From Isoetes taiwanensis (lineage: Eukaryota > Streptophyta > Lycopodiopsida > Isoetales > Isoetaceae), in contig JAJEKV010000027.1 in assembly GCA_021234155.1 (NCBI GenBank), positions 2,911,167 through 2,975,166 on the forward strand: a stretch of DNA of 64,000 nt, in the 5' to 3' direction. The stretch's first letter is position 1; each line of letters opens with the position of its first letter. Below, in pieces: positions 45,494-57,271 of this stretch. The notes under the pieces were generated by a model. That model was not told where the DNA came from and searched no databases. It saw only the letters and a program-made list of their open reading frames with translations. The translations under genes were made by a program, and so were the position numbers.

Positions 45494-47904
45494 ATGGCAA
45501 CTCACGACTTCAGCGATGGTACAAATGGCCAAAGGCTCATGTTTGCCAAGCCGATGTCAATGACATTTTCCGAGAGATTGATGTCCAAGCAACCTTGCAC
45601 GCAATGCCAGATATAGGCGGTAGTTTTAGCCGAGTTTCAAGCTAGGTAGGTCAGTCCCTAGTGCAGCCTTCCCCTTGCATGGGCTATTTTGTTCCCATCC
45701 CATCCTCGCAAAGCCTTTGGGTGATGTCCCGACATCGCCAAGTATTTGACCAACAAGGCACGAGGTTGCAGATTACATGGTCCCGACAGCTGACGGTGAC
45801 CAAGTACTTCTCCTACACCGCCCGCTTTGGCCATATTCCTTTCCCACCGCTTTCAAAACCCAATGGGGAACCCTCTATTCCTCCCATGGAGGTGGACCCC
45901 ATAGCATCCTCAAGAGCGTAATGTATGCTTTTGCGCAGACGCTAAGAGCGGGGAAGGAAGAACGGAAGAAGAGGAATCGGACGAGAAGAGTATACGGAGC
46001 TCGACCTGAGGGAAGAATGCGGCAAGCGTAAGAGGAGCTACCCAACTTCGAAATGGAGGAGCCGCCAGACACTCGAGTCGCCTTCCTTTAGCAGGGCTAG
46101 GCATCACAAGCCTAGCCCCATCATCATTGATCGGTGAGGAGTTCCTACTCCTCAAATATCCGTAATCTCCTCGAATGCGGTGGAGAGGGAGTTCCGCCAC
46201 GAAGTTATCGCACCAACCGCGCAAAGAACTAGACTTTGACGACTTCATCGCCCCGAGTCCCCACTTTCCGCCTAAGTGAGAGAAGCCGACACCTATACAG
46301 AGAGTCGACTTCCTGACATCTGCCTACACCAACATAAGACAAGTAATGGAATCTCGAGAACTGCCATCCGAGGAGGAGTTCCAAGCCATCCAAGAACGGA
46401 TGGGGATCCGTGGCAAGACCACGAGCATCTTGATGCCGAGCTCTCGACACCACCTCGCCAAGAGGAGCAGGAATCGACATCAGCGAAGCCGACCTCGGCA
46501 AATTAGAGACTACCAAGAAATGACCGAGGTAGAGGTCGGCGAATACGGAAGGCATAGAGCGGAAGGACAAGGTGGAGAATCATCGGCCCAACACACAATG
46601 ACAGTCCTTGAGGTACTACCTTCCCCGCTCGCCGGATGGGAGAATAGCGGTAATACACCGCAAATTCAGGCCCCTTAAGAAGGAGTGTTCATGCTCATTG
46701 CACTCTCTCGCTTCGGCGGCGCTTTGACATCTTCGACTTACGTCCTCACCGAACAAGTAGGGAAGATTGGCAAGAATCAAGGCTACACCTCCCACCGCAG
46801 GTGGAAGAGTTGGTGACAAAGATTGCAGGGCTGGTCATCAACAAAAACGCCCTCAGAACTTGGGACGCCGTAGGGAACGCCCAAGCTAAAAGTTCCTTGA
46901 AGATAACCCGCCCTACCGGGCGCATTTCAAGAATAGTTAAACTCTTGATCCCGAGGCTTTGTATTAAAATATTATATAATATAAGTATAATTTCTTTTGC
47001 ACTTTAAATGTTTTGTTGATGTATCTTATTCCCGCAACTATACCAACAACACATTTAATGCAAGAGAACAAATAAAACTAATCGTCTGCCATGACCTGCT
47101 TGTATATGCAACAGAGGCCCGGCCTCGGGGAACGAGACCGCTAGGGAAGAATGTAGACTCAAAGCCACCGCAAGGAGCCTGTATGAAGCATTTGGTGCCA
47201 TGACCCGGAGGAGGAAATAACGCAGATGAGAACGGCCTCGAAAGCGGATAAAGGCTCTCTTAAGCGCACAAGGAGCGGTTGGCCCGGATGGCGCGGTCCA
47301 AGCACCGGGCACCACCTCGTGAAGACGAAGAAGGACAAGAGGAAGAGCAAGAGAAGGAGGTCCCCAAGACGGAATCCTCCGACTAAGCTCGGATTCGACT
47401 CCGACCAAGAAGAGGAAGAGCAAAGTGCGTAACTGAAGGGACAACGTATTACAAGGAGACGAGGACCTCCACTATCGTAAAAAGGTAGACTCGTGCATTG
47501 GGAAACGCTTGGATGGCCAGGAAGCTCGAAGAGCAATTCCAGCGAAACAGTCGTGCATGGAGGCAGAGGCTTGGATTCGATGAGATGAGCCAGTATAATA
47601 ATGCCTATGGTATGAAGGACAAGGACAAAGCAAGTGGTGGCAAAAATTTAACCCTGCGGTGCACGATTTGGTGGAAGGGTATGCCAAGGCCCACGGCTTA
47701 AGCAGGATGATTGCGTTCGAGAAAGTTTGCTAAAGCTTTCGCGCCATTACGCCCCAAGGAACATAAGTCCAACATGATGCAACATTTCTACCGATTAAAG
47801 AAAGGCAACAAATCACCGTGAAATATACGTAGAGGGAATTCATGCGGCCGAGGCTTTATGTGCCAAAGTTGAGAGCTTAAAATCAGAACGTCCCGGCCGC
47901 TTGA
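45494..47904 (+). other. gag-like region of the LTR element
   Basis: After the second TATA segment an ATG opens MATHDFSDGTNG. Further on come basic and acidic stretches (KTKKDKRKSKRRRSP, SDQEEEEQ) and, near 47,780, a gag-like RLKKGNKS...REF pattern known from chromovirus gag. The region is broken and no protein is proposed. Minus-strand frames here are shadows. Confidence 0.45.
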
Positions 47905-50410
47905 TGGGCCAAGATAATGCATTTTCATGTACATGTATACATCTTTGACATGCATGCAAGATAATGCATGAAGGATGGAGCTAAAAATAAGTGTAAGCTT
48001 TATAAATTAGAGAGGCAAATTGAGAAAAGAATTTAGAAGCTTTTTGAAGACGTGGAGTAGAGACCGTGCTTTTTGGAGGATTGTCGAAGCAAGCAGGGAC
48101 GCTGGAGCTTGAAGACTCCATCAAATCTTCTCTAAGAGGTGGGGTTTTGCTAAGTTAATCTGAGGTACATGGGCTGTTATCATTGGATTATGCATGATTT
48201 AATAGGAAGAATTGGCTGTGTAAGTCTGGGAAAATAAGGCATGCAAAAACTCCCGAGGTAAAATCATGGTTGTTTCTATGAGTAGATTGTTCAGGCCTTG
48301 CTTTGCTTAACAGGGAACAAAGAAACTAAAGAGGAAACTGAATCGATGCATGTGGGATCTTTCCAAGCACTTGGGCATAGCTAAGAAGAGCCGAAATTGC
48401 CCCTGGAAGGCCGTCTTAGAGGAATCAAGGGCCATATAGGCGTAATCGAGGTCGGAAAACGCGCCTCTGTAATCGGCATGCAACCCAACCGCCTCTAATG
48501 GGCCAAAACTCGCTGAATCAGGTCGAAATTGATCTAGAAGGGATTTAATGGGGAAGTATGGGTTGCATCAACAGTGTTTACCTCCGCAACAAAGCCATCA
48601 CATCTGGAGCTAGAACTGCCGGAAATGCTGGAAATGACCAGAAACAGTCGAAATTGCATAAAAAGAGGCTTATTTGAGCCCGAAAGGGGGCTGATTTTGC
48701 CATGGGCAGCAGAGAATCGTGAGGAATTGAGGGCTTTTAGCGCCGCCAAGACGGCCTTTGATACAGTGGAGAAATAGGTTGAAACAGCTTCTTAAGCACC
48801 GATTTGGGAATCTAAAGGGCCGATTTGGGCATGGTGTAGGGCCGATTTGACGTGGGTCACCGTATCGAGAATGGATGCCAAGAAAATGATCCGAAAGCAG
48901 TCTACGTGCCCTTTGTTTGCTTCCTGTAGCTTTTTGAAGTTTCCTCTTTGTTTTGTTGTTTATATTTGGAATTGATAATTTGTTGCTTGTTAACCAAATG
49001 TTATTTTAAGATACATAAAGATAAGAAAGGGAACATGAAGGTATAAGGTGTTGGGATCTAGCAGGCCATCCACCGAGTAAGTAAAGGCAAGCTTGGGTAA
49101 AACAAAGGGACGAAAATATGTAAGAACTTGTATTGCTTCTGAATTTACGTAATAAGGAATAACATGTAATTTAAGACTGATAAGTCTAGAACTCTTGAAA
49201 AATTGGTCATCCTTGGTTTCTGTTGGTGAAGACTAGTAGAGATCAGTTGACAGAGATTGTATGTAGTTACGGTCAGGGGACCCCATGGATTTTTAAGCAG
49301 GAAAAGCGTAAGTTGGAGGCGCCAATCTTGATGCGCAATTAATTGTTTAGCTATGGAAGTGGAATTTTATTATTAATACTTGAAACCATACCTTAGAAAG
49401 CTTAAATAAATAATGTTATGGGGTGAATCCTGTATCGAATTTACAGGGGTGGTTTGAGCATGCTATATCAACATTTAAGTTATCATTATGGTTTTCATCA
49501 TCGATCTAGCTACTTCGGCATGGTTAGGTTGTATGGGCAACCTCGACAATGGCTAAGAGTATGATCTAGGCACATTTATTGTAAATTCACTAATGAACCC
49601 ACATGTCATGGTCTTTGCATTGTTGTCTTGGTATTTGTTATGTACTTGGAACCTCCGGGGTCGGACTTCTAGGTTCGGTGGCCTAGGTTGCTCCGACATG
49701 CTCATGTTCATCTGTGATTCTCTGTGATTCTTGTGCTCTGTGACACCGGGCGTTAGTTCTCCCCGCAGGATTGCCTCGTCGACCAACTCTGTGAAACCCC
49801 ATGGTAAGAGGTCCTCCAGCCGCACGCGGGGTGAGAGGGTATGCGATACGAGGTTTCACCCCACCACCCGCCATGTGGCTTGGAATGTAAGCTGGTTGGG
49901 CAACATGCCGCTAATGTGGCCCTGTATGTAGGGTGAGCTACCCATTGTCCCAGCTTGTTTATGATGGTTTGGTACTGGGTTATGTTCTCAGGCTCTTGAT
50001 GTTCATGATGTTTTCTTTATTGTCATAGTCTAGCGTTGCACCATAGGTTCTGTGTCTTTGAGTCGCTTTTGCGTTTGTTATTCAAGACTTCCAAGATGTT
50101 TTATGCATGCAGAGGCAGTTATAGGGATCCCCACTTAGTCACAAGGACTAACCCCTTTTAGTGCATGCAAAGATTGAGCAAGGTGGTGCTCGGGCCGCGA
50201 GCGCACACCGCCGTGATCGTACGAGTTGGAGTTTCTAGAAGATGAATATTAGCTTCGCTTCTTGAATAAATCTGTTGTGGATGCGTGTCTCTTGAAACTA
50301 TATTACAATAGTTGGATATTAATAAGAAGTGAATCATTTTTCCATTATTTTGGAAGATTAAATTCTTCTCCAACATAGTTGATTAAAGTTTTCATAACAA
50401 CATAGATCTA
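47905..50410. other. Unassigned block interrupting the gag-like region
   Basis: Gag-like sequence stops near 47,900 and resumes near 50,430 (GLNEEIRQAL-like). The block between is less GC-rich and has no recognised ORF. It contains GATTCTCTGTGATTCTTGTGCTCTGTGA-type microrepeats (near 49,715) and a CG-rich patch at 49,640-49,960. It is probably a nested repeat; ends were not resolved. Confidence 0.4.
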
Positions 50411-52793
50411 GCCTTTGTATAGACAAGATCCCGAAAGGCCAGGAGGGTCAACCTCGCAGGCTCGGCCACGTAACACGCCGCGGAGAGCTATATTGAAGGA
50501 TTGAATGAGGAGATACGCCAAGCTTTGTAAGGGCAATAAACCCCAAGACAAGATCGGGCGTAATCCAAGGCAATAAGCTTGCAAGGAACGGGCCCGTAAC
50601 AAAGGCGAGGCGTTAGCAGATACTGTGATAAAAGCGGGCAAGGCAACAGTGGAGTTATAGCCCTAGAGCAGCCAGCCCAAAAAAGTGCTCTTAAAGCCCC
50701 CATATAGTTGCAAAACCATGGGAAGCAAAGAAGAGAAGAAGCAGTGTCCTCCTCAAGGACAAGCAGAGGGCCAAATTACTAAAGTAGTGCGGTCCTTCTT
50801 GCAAGCCATGCCCAAGGAGAAGAGATAGGAGGCGAGAGAAGCAGTTTTGCTTCAGATGCAAGCCAGCCACGGCAAATGATGCCGAATCGCCTTTTCATCA
50901 TGAGCGCCAGCCGGGAAGCGAGTTGGTGGCGCAGTTGCTCGGGCGCAGAAGAGCTTTTAGTAGTAGCGATGATTCCGAAGATGAACGACGCCGAACGCCA
51001 ATTCGGACGCGACGATCAAGAATTGCTTGCGCTTGTCGTGGCATTAAGAATTTGGAGGCACTATCTCTTGGGAAGGAAGTTCCAATTGGACACGATCATC
51101 GTGAGCTCTAGTATGTATTCACGCGAATCTACACCTTAACCTGAGGCAAATAAGGTGGATGGAGTTCCTCAAGAGTATGACTTTGATATAGTCTACAAGC
51201 TCTGAAGCTCAATGTGGTAGCAGACGCTTCAAGGCATCCCCTAACAACTAGAGTGCATTGTAATGCATTTCAACGCCTCCAAATGACTTCGAAAGAAGAT
51301 TGAAGAAGCCTTGCCAATGATGTGGACTTCAAGGAAGTATGAGCAAGCTTTGTGCAGGAAGCAAGAACAGATAAGGCGAGAGAAACCTTCAAAAATTTTA
51401 AAAGGAAGGTAATCTCTTGTACCATAAGAACAAGTCGCGGCGCGGCCGGAATCATCGTGGGTAAGGGAAGTTGATTCTCCACGACACCCACAACAACCCA
51501 ATAGCCGGCCATGCAGATTTTATGAAGACATATTTCAAAGTGCGCAAAGAACTATTATTGGCCGTGGATGAAGAAGCAAGTAGCTCAATACATCAAGGAA
51601 TGTCGCCTATGTCGCATCGGAGGCGAATAGCAGCTACGAATTCCCTGTGGGTATTGGGAACCATTAGCGTGCGAACGCTAAGTGGGAGGTCATCAAGATG
51701 GACTTCATAAATGGGCTCAAGGACAAAGAAGAGGGAAGGATGCTTTGATGCTAGTGGCTCATTGTTGTCAAAGATGGCACACTTTGTGCCTTGCAGGACC
51801 ACCGACATGGCTATGGATACAACGAAGCTCTTCACCAAAGAAATCTTCAGGCTCCATGGCATGCCGAGGGAGATCATCTCCGACAGAGATCCGAAGTTCA
51901 TGAGTGCTTTTTGGCAGGACCTCTTTGCCACGATTCGGACGAAGCTATCCATGAGCACGGCCTACCATTCCCAGACGGATGGGCAAACAGAGCGGACCAA
52001 TAGAATTTTGGAGGATATGCTACGAAACTATGTCTGGAACAAGCAAGGTATGTGGGAAGAGTTTATTCACTTGGTGGAGTTTGCGTATAATAGCACCAAG
52101 CAGAAATCATCCCAAATGTCGCCGTTCATGATCAACTACGGCTACCAATGCCTAACTCCAGACACTTGGCACAACCCCCTGTCAAAAGTAGAGGTTTTGC
52201 AGCAGATGTTGGCCGACATGCAGCAGCTAGTGGAAGACGTTTGAGGATATCTTCTGGCAGCAAGGAGTCGACAAAAGAGCATCGCCGACAAGCATCGGAC
52301 AGTCAGAGAGTTCCAAGTTGGCGATGACGTATGGCTCAAGATCAAAGTGAAGCAGGCGAAGCTCCGCATCGGAAGTTGTAAGAAGCTTGCTCCAAGGTGG
52401 GCTGGACCCTTCAGAATAGTCAAGAGAATAGGTTACCAATCCTACAAGTTAGACTTGCTAGCACACCTAAAGATTCATAAAGTCTTCCACGTGAGTTTGT
52501 TGAAGAAGCATACTCCAAATCCAGATGAAGTCTTGGACACTCCAACGTTGTTGGAAATGACGGAGGAGCAGCTGGAAATTGTTCCAGAATTGATTCTTGA
52601 TAAAGCATTCAAGAAAACAAGGAGATCAGAGTTCCTCCAATATTTGGTCAAGTGGAAACACTTGCCGGTGGAAGACGCGACATGGGTACTTAAGAAAGAT
52701 CTATTAAAGCAGTACCCACAGTTTATGGAGCAATGGGACGGCAAGGTCATCTCCGAAGAAATCGGCTCAGGCATGTCGATTTATGTAGATTAA
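50411..52793 (+). mobile_element. pol remnant: RNase H, integrase, chromodomain
   Basis: Recognisable parts in order: RNase H (KMNDAERQFGRDDQELLALV, about 50,975-51,240); integrase with zinc-binding HDTHNNPIAGHA (51,480) and core ISDRDPKFMSAFW, STAYHSQTDGQTER (51,880-52,240); then KVFHVSLLKKHTPNP and a C-terminal chromodomain (FLQYLVKWKHLPVEDATW, about 52,630-52,750). The domain order identifies a Ty3/gypsy chromovirus. The RT is missing and the remnant is broken in several places. Confidence 0.9.
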
Positions 52794-53573
52794 TGTCTTG
52801 TGTAGTTAAGATTGATCTATGCATGCAACCTATGCTTGGTATGGGTTGCATGCGTTGTTACCGATGATGAGACCACTACGGTGCTCTCTAGGACGTGGTG
52901 TAATGTCAATGTAGGCATGACCGCGGTTCCGCTTGGATGAGTGGAAGGTAGATTAGAAAGTCTACTTCTGTTCCACGGAAGTAGACGACCTCGAGAGAAA
53001 GGAGGTCATTCAGGAATGCATTGATAGGAAAAGCACCTCTAGTCAATGCCTACGGGGAGGACCCTATCCTTCACGCCCCATATACGGGAAGGACCCTATC
53101 CTCCACGCGGGGCAACTAAAGGTGTAGGCATGAGCGCCATATAGGCATGATAGCACGATGGAAGAAATATCCTCTTCCTACGCCGGGAGATTAGCCATGC
53201 ATTCATGTAGATAGATGGGGTGGTTCCCTTATAACCAAAATTATCTTATATTATAATGTTTTAGTGCAAGTAATGGACCACGCCCTAAATTTGACGGTCT
53301 AGATTTGATCAATTTTAACAACGGTCGAGATGACGCCACATCCTCAAAAAGTTTTTTTAAGGCCCGCGGGTTAGGGTTTTTGACCTCTTTTCGGCTTATG
53401 CACTCAAGCTTTTGCTGTTCTTTTCAGTGCCAATTTGATCGTCCCTGTTCTTTCATGTTATGAAGGTTTGATCATGGCTGGCTGGCTGATGCCGAAATGG
53501 CTGATGGTGATCTGGTCGTTGTAGCTAAGGTGGCCGAACTGGTCGTTGGTTTATGTTCTGCTATTGGGCTTCC
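52794..53573 (+). other. Non-coding 3' region of the LTR element
   Basis: Includes GGACCCTATCCTTCACGC / GGACCCTATCCTCCACGC, a ~40-bp direct repeat near 53,060-53,105. GGGGTGGTTCCCTTATAACC near 53,218 resembles GGGTGGTCCCTTCAACCAC at 62,811 in the older element's tail. From about 53,280 the sequence changes character and may start the insertion that brought in the gene fragments. Confidence 0.45.
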
Positions 53574-54240
53574 TCAGCTATGGCAAAGCGGGAAGGTCTG
53601 CAACACCATCCGCTTCCAGACAATGAAAACTCCAGATCTCATATAATTGATTCTCTGCAGCAGCAATAGCATCTTCGTCTGACTGCTCCTGCAAGAGCAT
53701 ATATTTGAAATAAAAGCGTTCAAATTCTTCGTCAAAGCGGGATGGATTATGACTAGCAATTCTTCGTCAAAGCGGGATGGATTATGACTAGAAAAGGTTG
53801 GAAGATCAAATGAAGAGCACAAATTTTCTTGCTTTGTGACTTCACTGCAAGAGCTCTGCATTGCATGGGCCTTGCATTGCTCAACGAGGGCAGTTTTTTT
53901 GTTGTTTCTCATATTGAACCTCTCAGGCATAAAGCCCTCTTTCAGCATATGATAGTGCTGAGGTGGGTTGAAATTTAATTTCGCTTTCTTGCCCCTGATT
54001 GCCAATGCTGCTGAATCATACGCCACTGCAGATTCTTCTGCAGTCAGAAAGGATCCTAGCTAGATACGTTTGCAAGGACTTGACTGCCGGATTTCTGTAG
54101 TTCATTTGCTCGATTTGCGCTGCCTTACTCGAATAAATTTCGTTTTGCCGGAACCAAACCACACAAGAAGGGTAAGCTTCTTCGAACTCGGCTTCACACA
54201 CTCTAGGTGATTCATATCTGAAGAGGGCCGAATTCATGCC
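53574..54240 (-). pseudogene. AP2/ERF transcription factor fragment
   Basis: Minus-strand 54,059-53,961 encodes LGSFLTAEESAVAYDSAALA then IRGKKAKLNF, the second half of an AP2/ERF DNA-binding domain (WLGTFxTAEEAAxAYDxAAxxxRGxKAKLNFP). The first half is degraded: upstream EEAYPSCVVWFRQNEIYSSK, in another frame, holds only traces of YRGVRxRxxGxW. A TAG lies at the position of the conserved Trp before LGSF (54,060-54,062). The remaining frame continues about 125 residues to 53,574. A 38-bp tandem duplication (TTCTTCGTCAAAGCGGGATG...) at about 53,722-53,795 sits inside it. This is a dead host gene copy lying within the LTR element. Confidence 0.7.
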
Positions 54241-55477
54241 TGAAGCTTTTTAGCGGATGTTCCTCACAGTTGCAAGGTAATGAGTTGCTGCGTTGGTTTC
54301 TAAGGTGCATTTGCTAACCCTAGATGAATCCGCTGCCTCTACAATTCAAACAGTCAGCAACTGAACTTGCAAAGACAATCAACTGCGGAGCTCAAGATGA
54401 TTAGATGTTCTGATCCGCCAGAGTTGTTAAGGAAGGGATCGTCCAATCCAAGGATTCGAGCAACTAATCAATTTCCGCACCCTGCATCAAGCCAGAAAAG
54501 GAATAATCCATTGGGAAACCCGATCTAGAGAATGCATTTCCAATCCAAAATATTATCCAGAAGATGAATTCATCTGTGAAGGGTCGACATGCCCTAGGTT
54601 AAAAGCAAGAGATACAACTATAGTAAATCATTGTGGTAAATCGGTGGTGCTTGAATGATAGGAAGTGGAGCTTTCAGTTGCAGCTTGGAGCTGGAATTTT
54701 TACTTAGAGGCTGGAACTGCAAGGGCATACAGAGTATGTAAAATTGGAAGGTACGTTGATGTTTAGTTGAATTTCGTCCTCTTTTATAGGGAAAAGATCT
54801 GAGACAAAAAATGACGAGCTTGCATTCCAGGTTTAGCTTGAGCCGGACCCAGTTAACGGAGCTCAAGGCAATTTTCCTTTTCCCGTTGCACCCATCTCTT
54901 ACGCTTTCGCACACATTCTCCTCTCCTTTTTTTTTAGTGAGTATTTTTGGGTGTGTAGATACCTTTTACAAGGAGGTCTGGAGAATAAAATTAGAAATCG
55001 GCAGGACTTAGGAGCTTGGTGGTGAGAAGCAAATCTTCTTTATAAAGAAGAATCAGGAGCAATGAAAGTAAATCTTCTCTATCTGCTCCATCTTTTGCTG
55101 CATTGCACCAATCTAACATTGCTTTTTATGAAGGAGATGAAGAATAAAGTCAGATACTTGCAGGACTTAAGGGTTGGAGTTGCACAAATCTTCACGAAGG
55201 TAGCAATTGCAACAGCAACAATGCAAGCAAATTGGATTCACACAGGCATATCACATTGAAGCAGGCATATCACATTGAAGCAGACATTAAAGGGTATATG
55301 TAAAAGCTTTTTATTTGTTATTTTTATTTACAGAATTCCGGGGCATTAGCATATGTTTCCTACCACTGCACTTCTTACATGCAACTTGCATTTGAAGTGC
55401 TCTTCAAGAGCCCTCCCCATGCCCATTCCTGCAGTCAATGATTCATTTGTTGATTCAAGAATCCTTTTGTGCTGCAG
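54241..55477. other. Non-coding, within the LTR element
   Basis: Likely the flank of the ERF copy (minus-strand promoter side) and, near 55,450, the start of the BASS-like intron. A duplicated GCAGGCATATCACATTGAA lies at about 55,244 and 55,261. No supported ORF. Confidence 0.4.
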
Positions 55478-56175
55478 GGTGGGTGGAGACATGGCGAGTT
55501 CTTACAAGATCATTATCTAGGTTGCTTCCTTATATTGTCCTTGCCACTGCAGTATCTGCATTGATAAATCCAACTTCATTTTCCTGGTAACATACTTCAT
55601 TTCTCACTTTGTGTAATCTTTTTGATATGTGAAAAGCTCCAAAGCTAGCATCTAATGTGCATCAAGGTAAGCAAGGATTTTTATGCTCCCTATCTTGGTG
55701 GTATTATGCTATCCATGTGCAGCTTTCAGTTTCTGATTTTGCTTTAATTATACAAAGGTACGTTGTGATATGCCTCTACCATACTTGGCTTTTTGATTGT
55801 AAGGCTTATGGGTATTCATCATTCGCTGTTGGGCTTATCCTCACCGCATGCATTGCTGGTGCTCAACTATCAAGCTATGCAGCATACGTATCTAATGGGG
55901 ATGTGGCACTCAGCGTTATGCTGACAAGCTTGATAACAATATCTTTCATTGTTGTTACTCCCTTTCTCACCAGAACTGTAATTGGTTTGGTTGTGTCTGT
56001 ATGTGATTGCTATGGGGAAGTCTATTCTTCAGCTACATATGATCAGATTGTACCTAGCATTTATATCATGAATGCCATGCAAAAATGCACAGAAAATATC
56101 TCACATCCTGTTTTGCAAGTGGTTCTACTTCCAATTATCTTTTGCCGTTTGCTTAATACATATGAAGCGTTCTGA
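55478..56175 (+). pseudogene. BASS3-like sodium/metabolite cotransporter fragment
   Basis: BASS proteins are plastid-envelope carriers of the bile acid:sodium symporter fold. 55,478-55,586 (after GTGCTGCAG, before GTAACA) encodes LTRSLSRLLPYIVLATAVSA then LINPTSFSW. 55,670 on encodes VSKDFYAPYLGGIMLSM, then in a shifted frame VQLSVSDFALIIQR, then AYGYSSFAVGLILTACIAGA and QLSSYAAYVSNGDVALSVML...PFLTRTVIG, ending LQVVLLPIIFCRLLNTYEAF. SGAQLSSYA-type sequence is typical of BASS3. A frameshift near 55,718, about 25 residues lost after IIQR, a spoiled splice join after FSW and an early end show that it is dead. Intron traces mean DNA-level capture. Confidence 0.65.
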
Positions 56176-57260
56176 CTGAAATCATATTGTTTTAACATTT
56201 TCAAATCTTATTGTTTAAATGCTTTCTAAAGAAAATGGAGGAGATAATTGAGAAGAATGGTGAAAAAATTCTCTGCCTTTGTTGTAAACATGTAGAAAAC
56301 GACATCCAACCCCACCAAAACCACATCAAACCCTGGAAGGAATGTTGCAATGGCAAGGATAGTAGTATTTGTTTAATTATCGTGATGTATTGAACTTATG
56401 GTTTGCTTTTGATTCATAGGTTTTTCTTATTTGGAAAAGAAAAAGCTCAATAAAGAAGCAAAGACAAGGCAACCACTAAGGCCTCCATTACCCCATGGTA
56501 GTAACAAGAAAACATGCTTTGGCTTTCAACTTATGACCAAAGATTCATAGGTTTTCCTTATTGGAAAGGGAAAGGCTCAATAAATAAGCAAAGACAAACT
56601 ATTCGTTACAAATAGTAGTCGGCATTACATCAATGAATTCCTAGGCAAGAGTGTTTGCACTTCCTAAGATTACAACAATTAACAACGTAATGACTTTGAT
56701 TAAATTGCAACAAAATAACATGATGAGACTACAAAACAATATTACAATTGAACGCCACGCTCAATACCACCAAGAGGCAAATCTCCTATTCCGATGCAAT
56801 GTCCTCGGCGTCCCAATAGTTGCAGGTTCCAAATCATGCCCAACAACGCTGGGCACCGTTACTAGTTAATTAATTAAAATGGTACTAACGTAGTGTCGAC
56901 CTGCAGGCCAATAGAGCGCTCCGGAGGGCAAGGAGGTCGAGCTACAAAGACTTGCAACACAAATTTTGTTGGAATGAGTCGCAAGGAATGAAGAGTACCT
57001 CGAAGCATAACTGTATATGGAACTGTTAAATTTTGATGTTGTGATAAGTGAACTAATAAGTACCTTGTGTTAATGGAAGTAAGAATGGATAAGTTATTTG
57101 ATAATGTAATGATGTATTAGTGTTTAGAAATATTACCTTAAGGTAATCCTAGTAATTTGTAAGTATAATAGTAATATATTGGATGCATCAAGTTGATTGC
57201 AGGCTAGGAAGATCCCAAGGTGGGGAGACCGCCATGATGTCATGGACAAAGATCATTTCA
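56176..57260 (+). other. Non-coding, end of the LTR element interior
   Basis: Contains a duplicated phrase (TTCATAGGTTTT(T/C)CTTAT..GGAAA.G.AAAGCTCAATAAA.AAGCAAAGACAA) at about 56,415 and 56,546. No coding sequence was recognised. Confidence 0.45.
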
Positions 57261-57271
57261 GGTGGGGAGAA
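57261..57271 (+). other. Polypurine tract
   Basis: GGTGGGGAGAA immediately precedes the 3' LTR. The older element has the similar TGGGGGAGAA before its LTR at 63,143. Confidence 0.8.

Noticed and set aside
53270-57000. Helitron borders (5' TC, 3' hairpin plus CTRR) for the gene-fragment block
   Set aside because: No convincing pair of ends could be found by eye; the class is left open.
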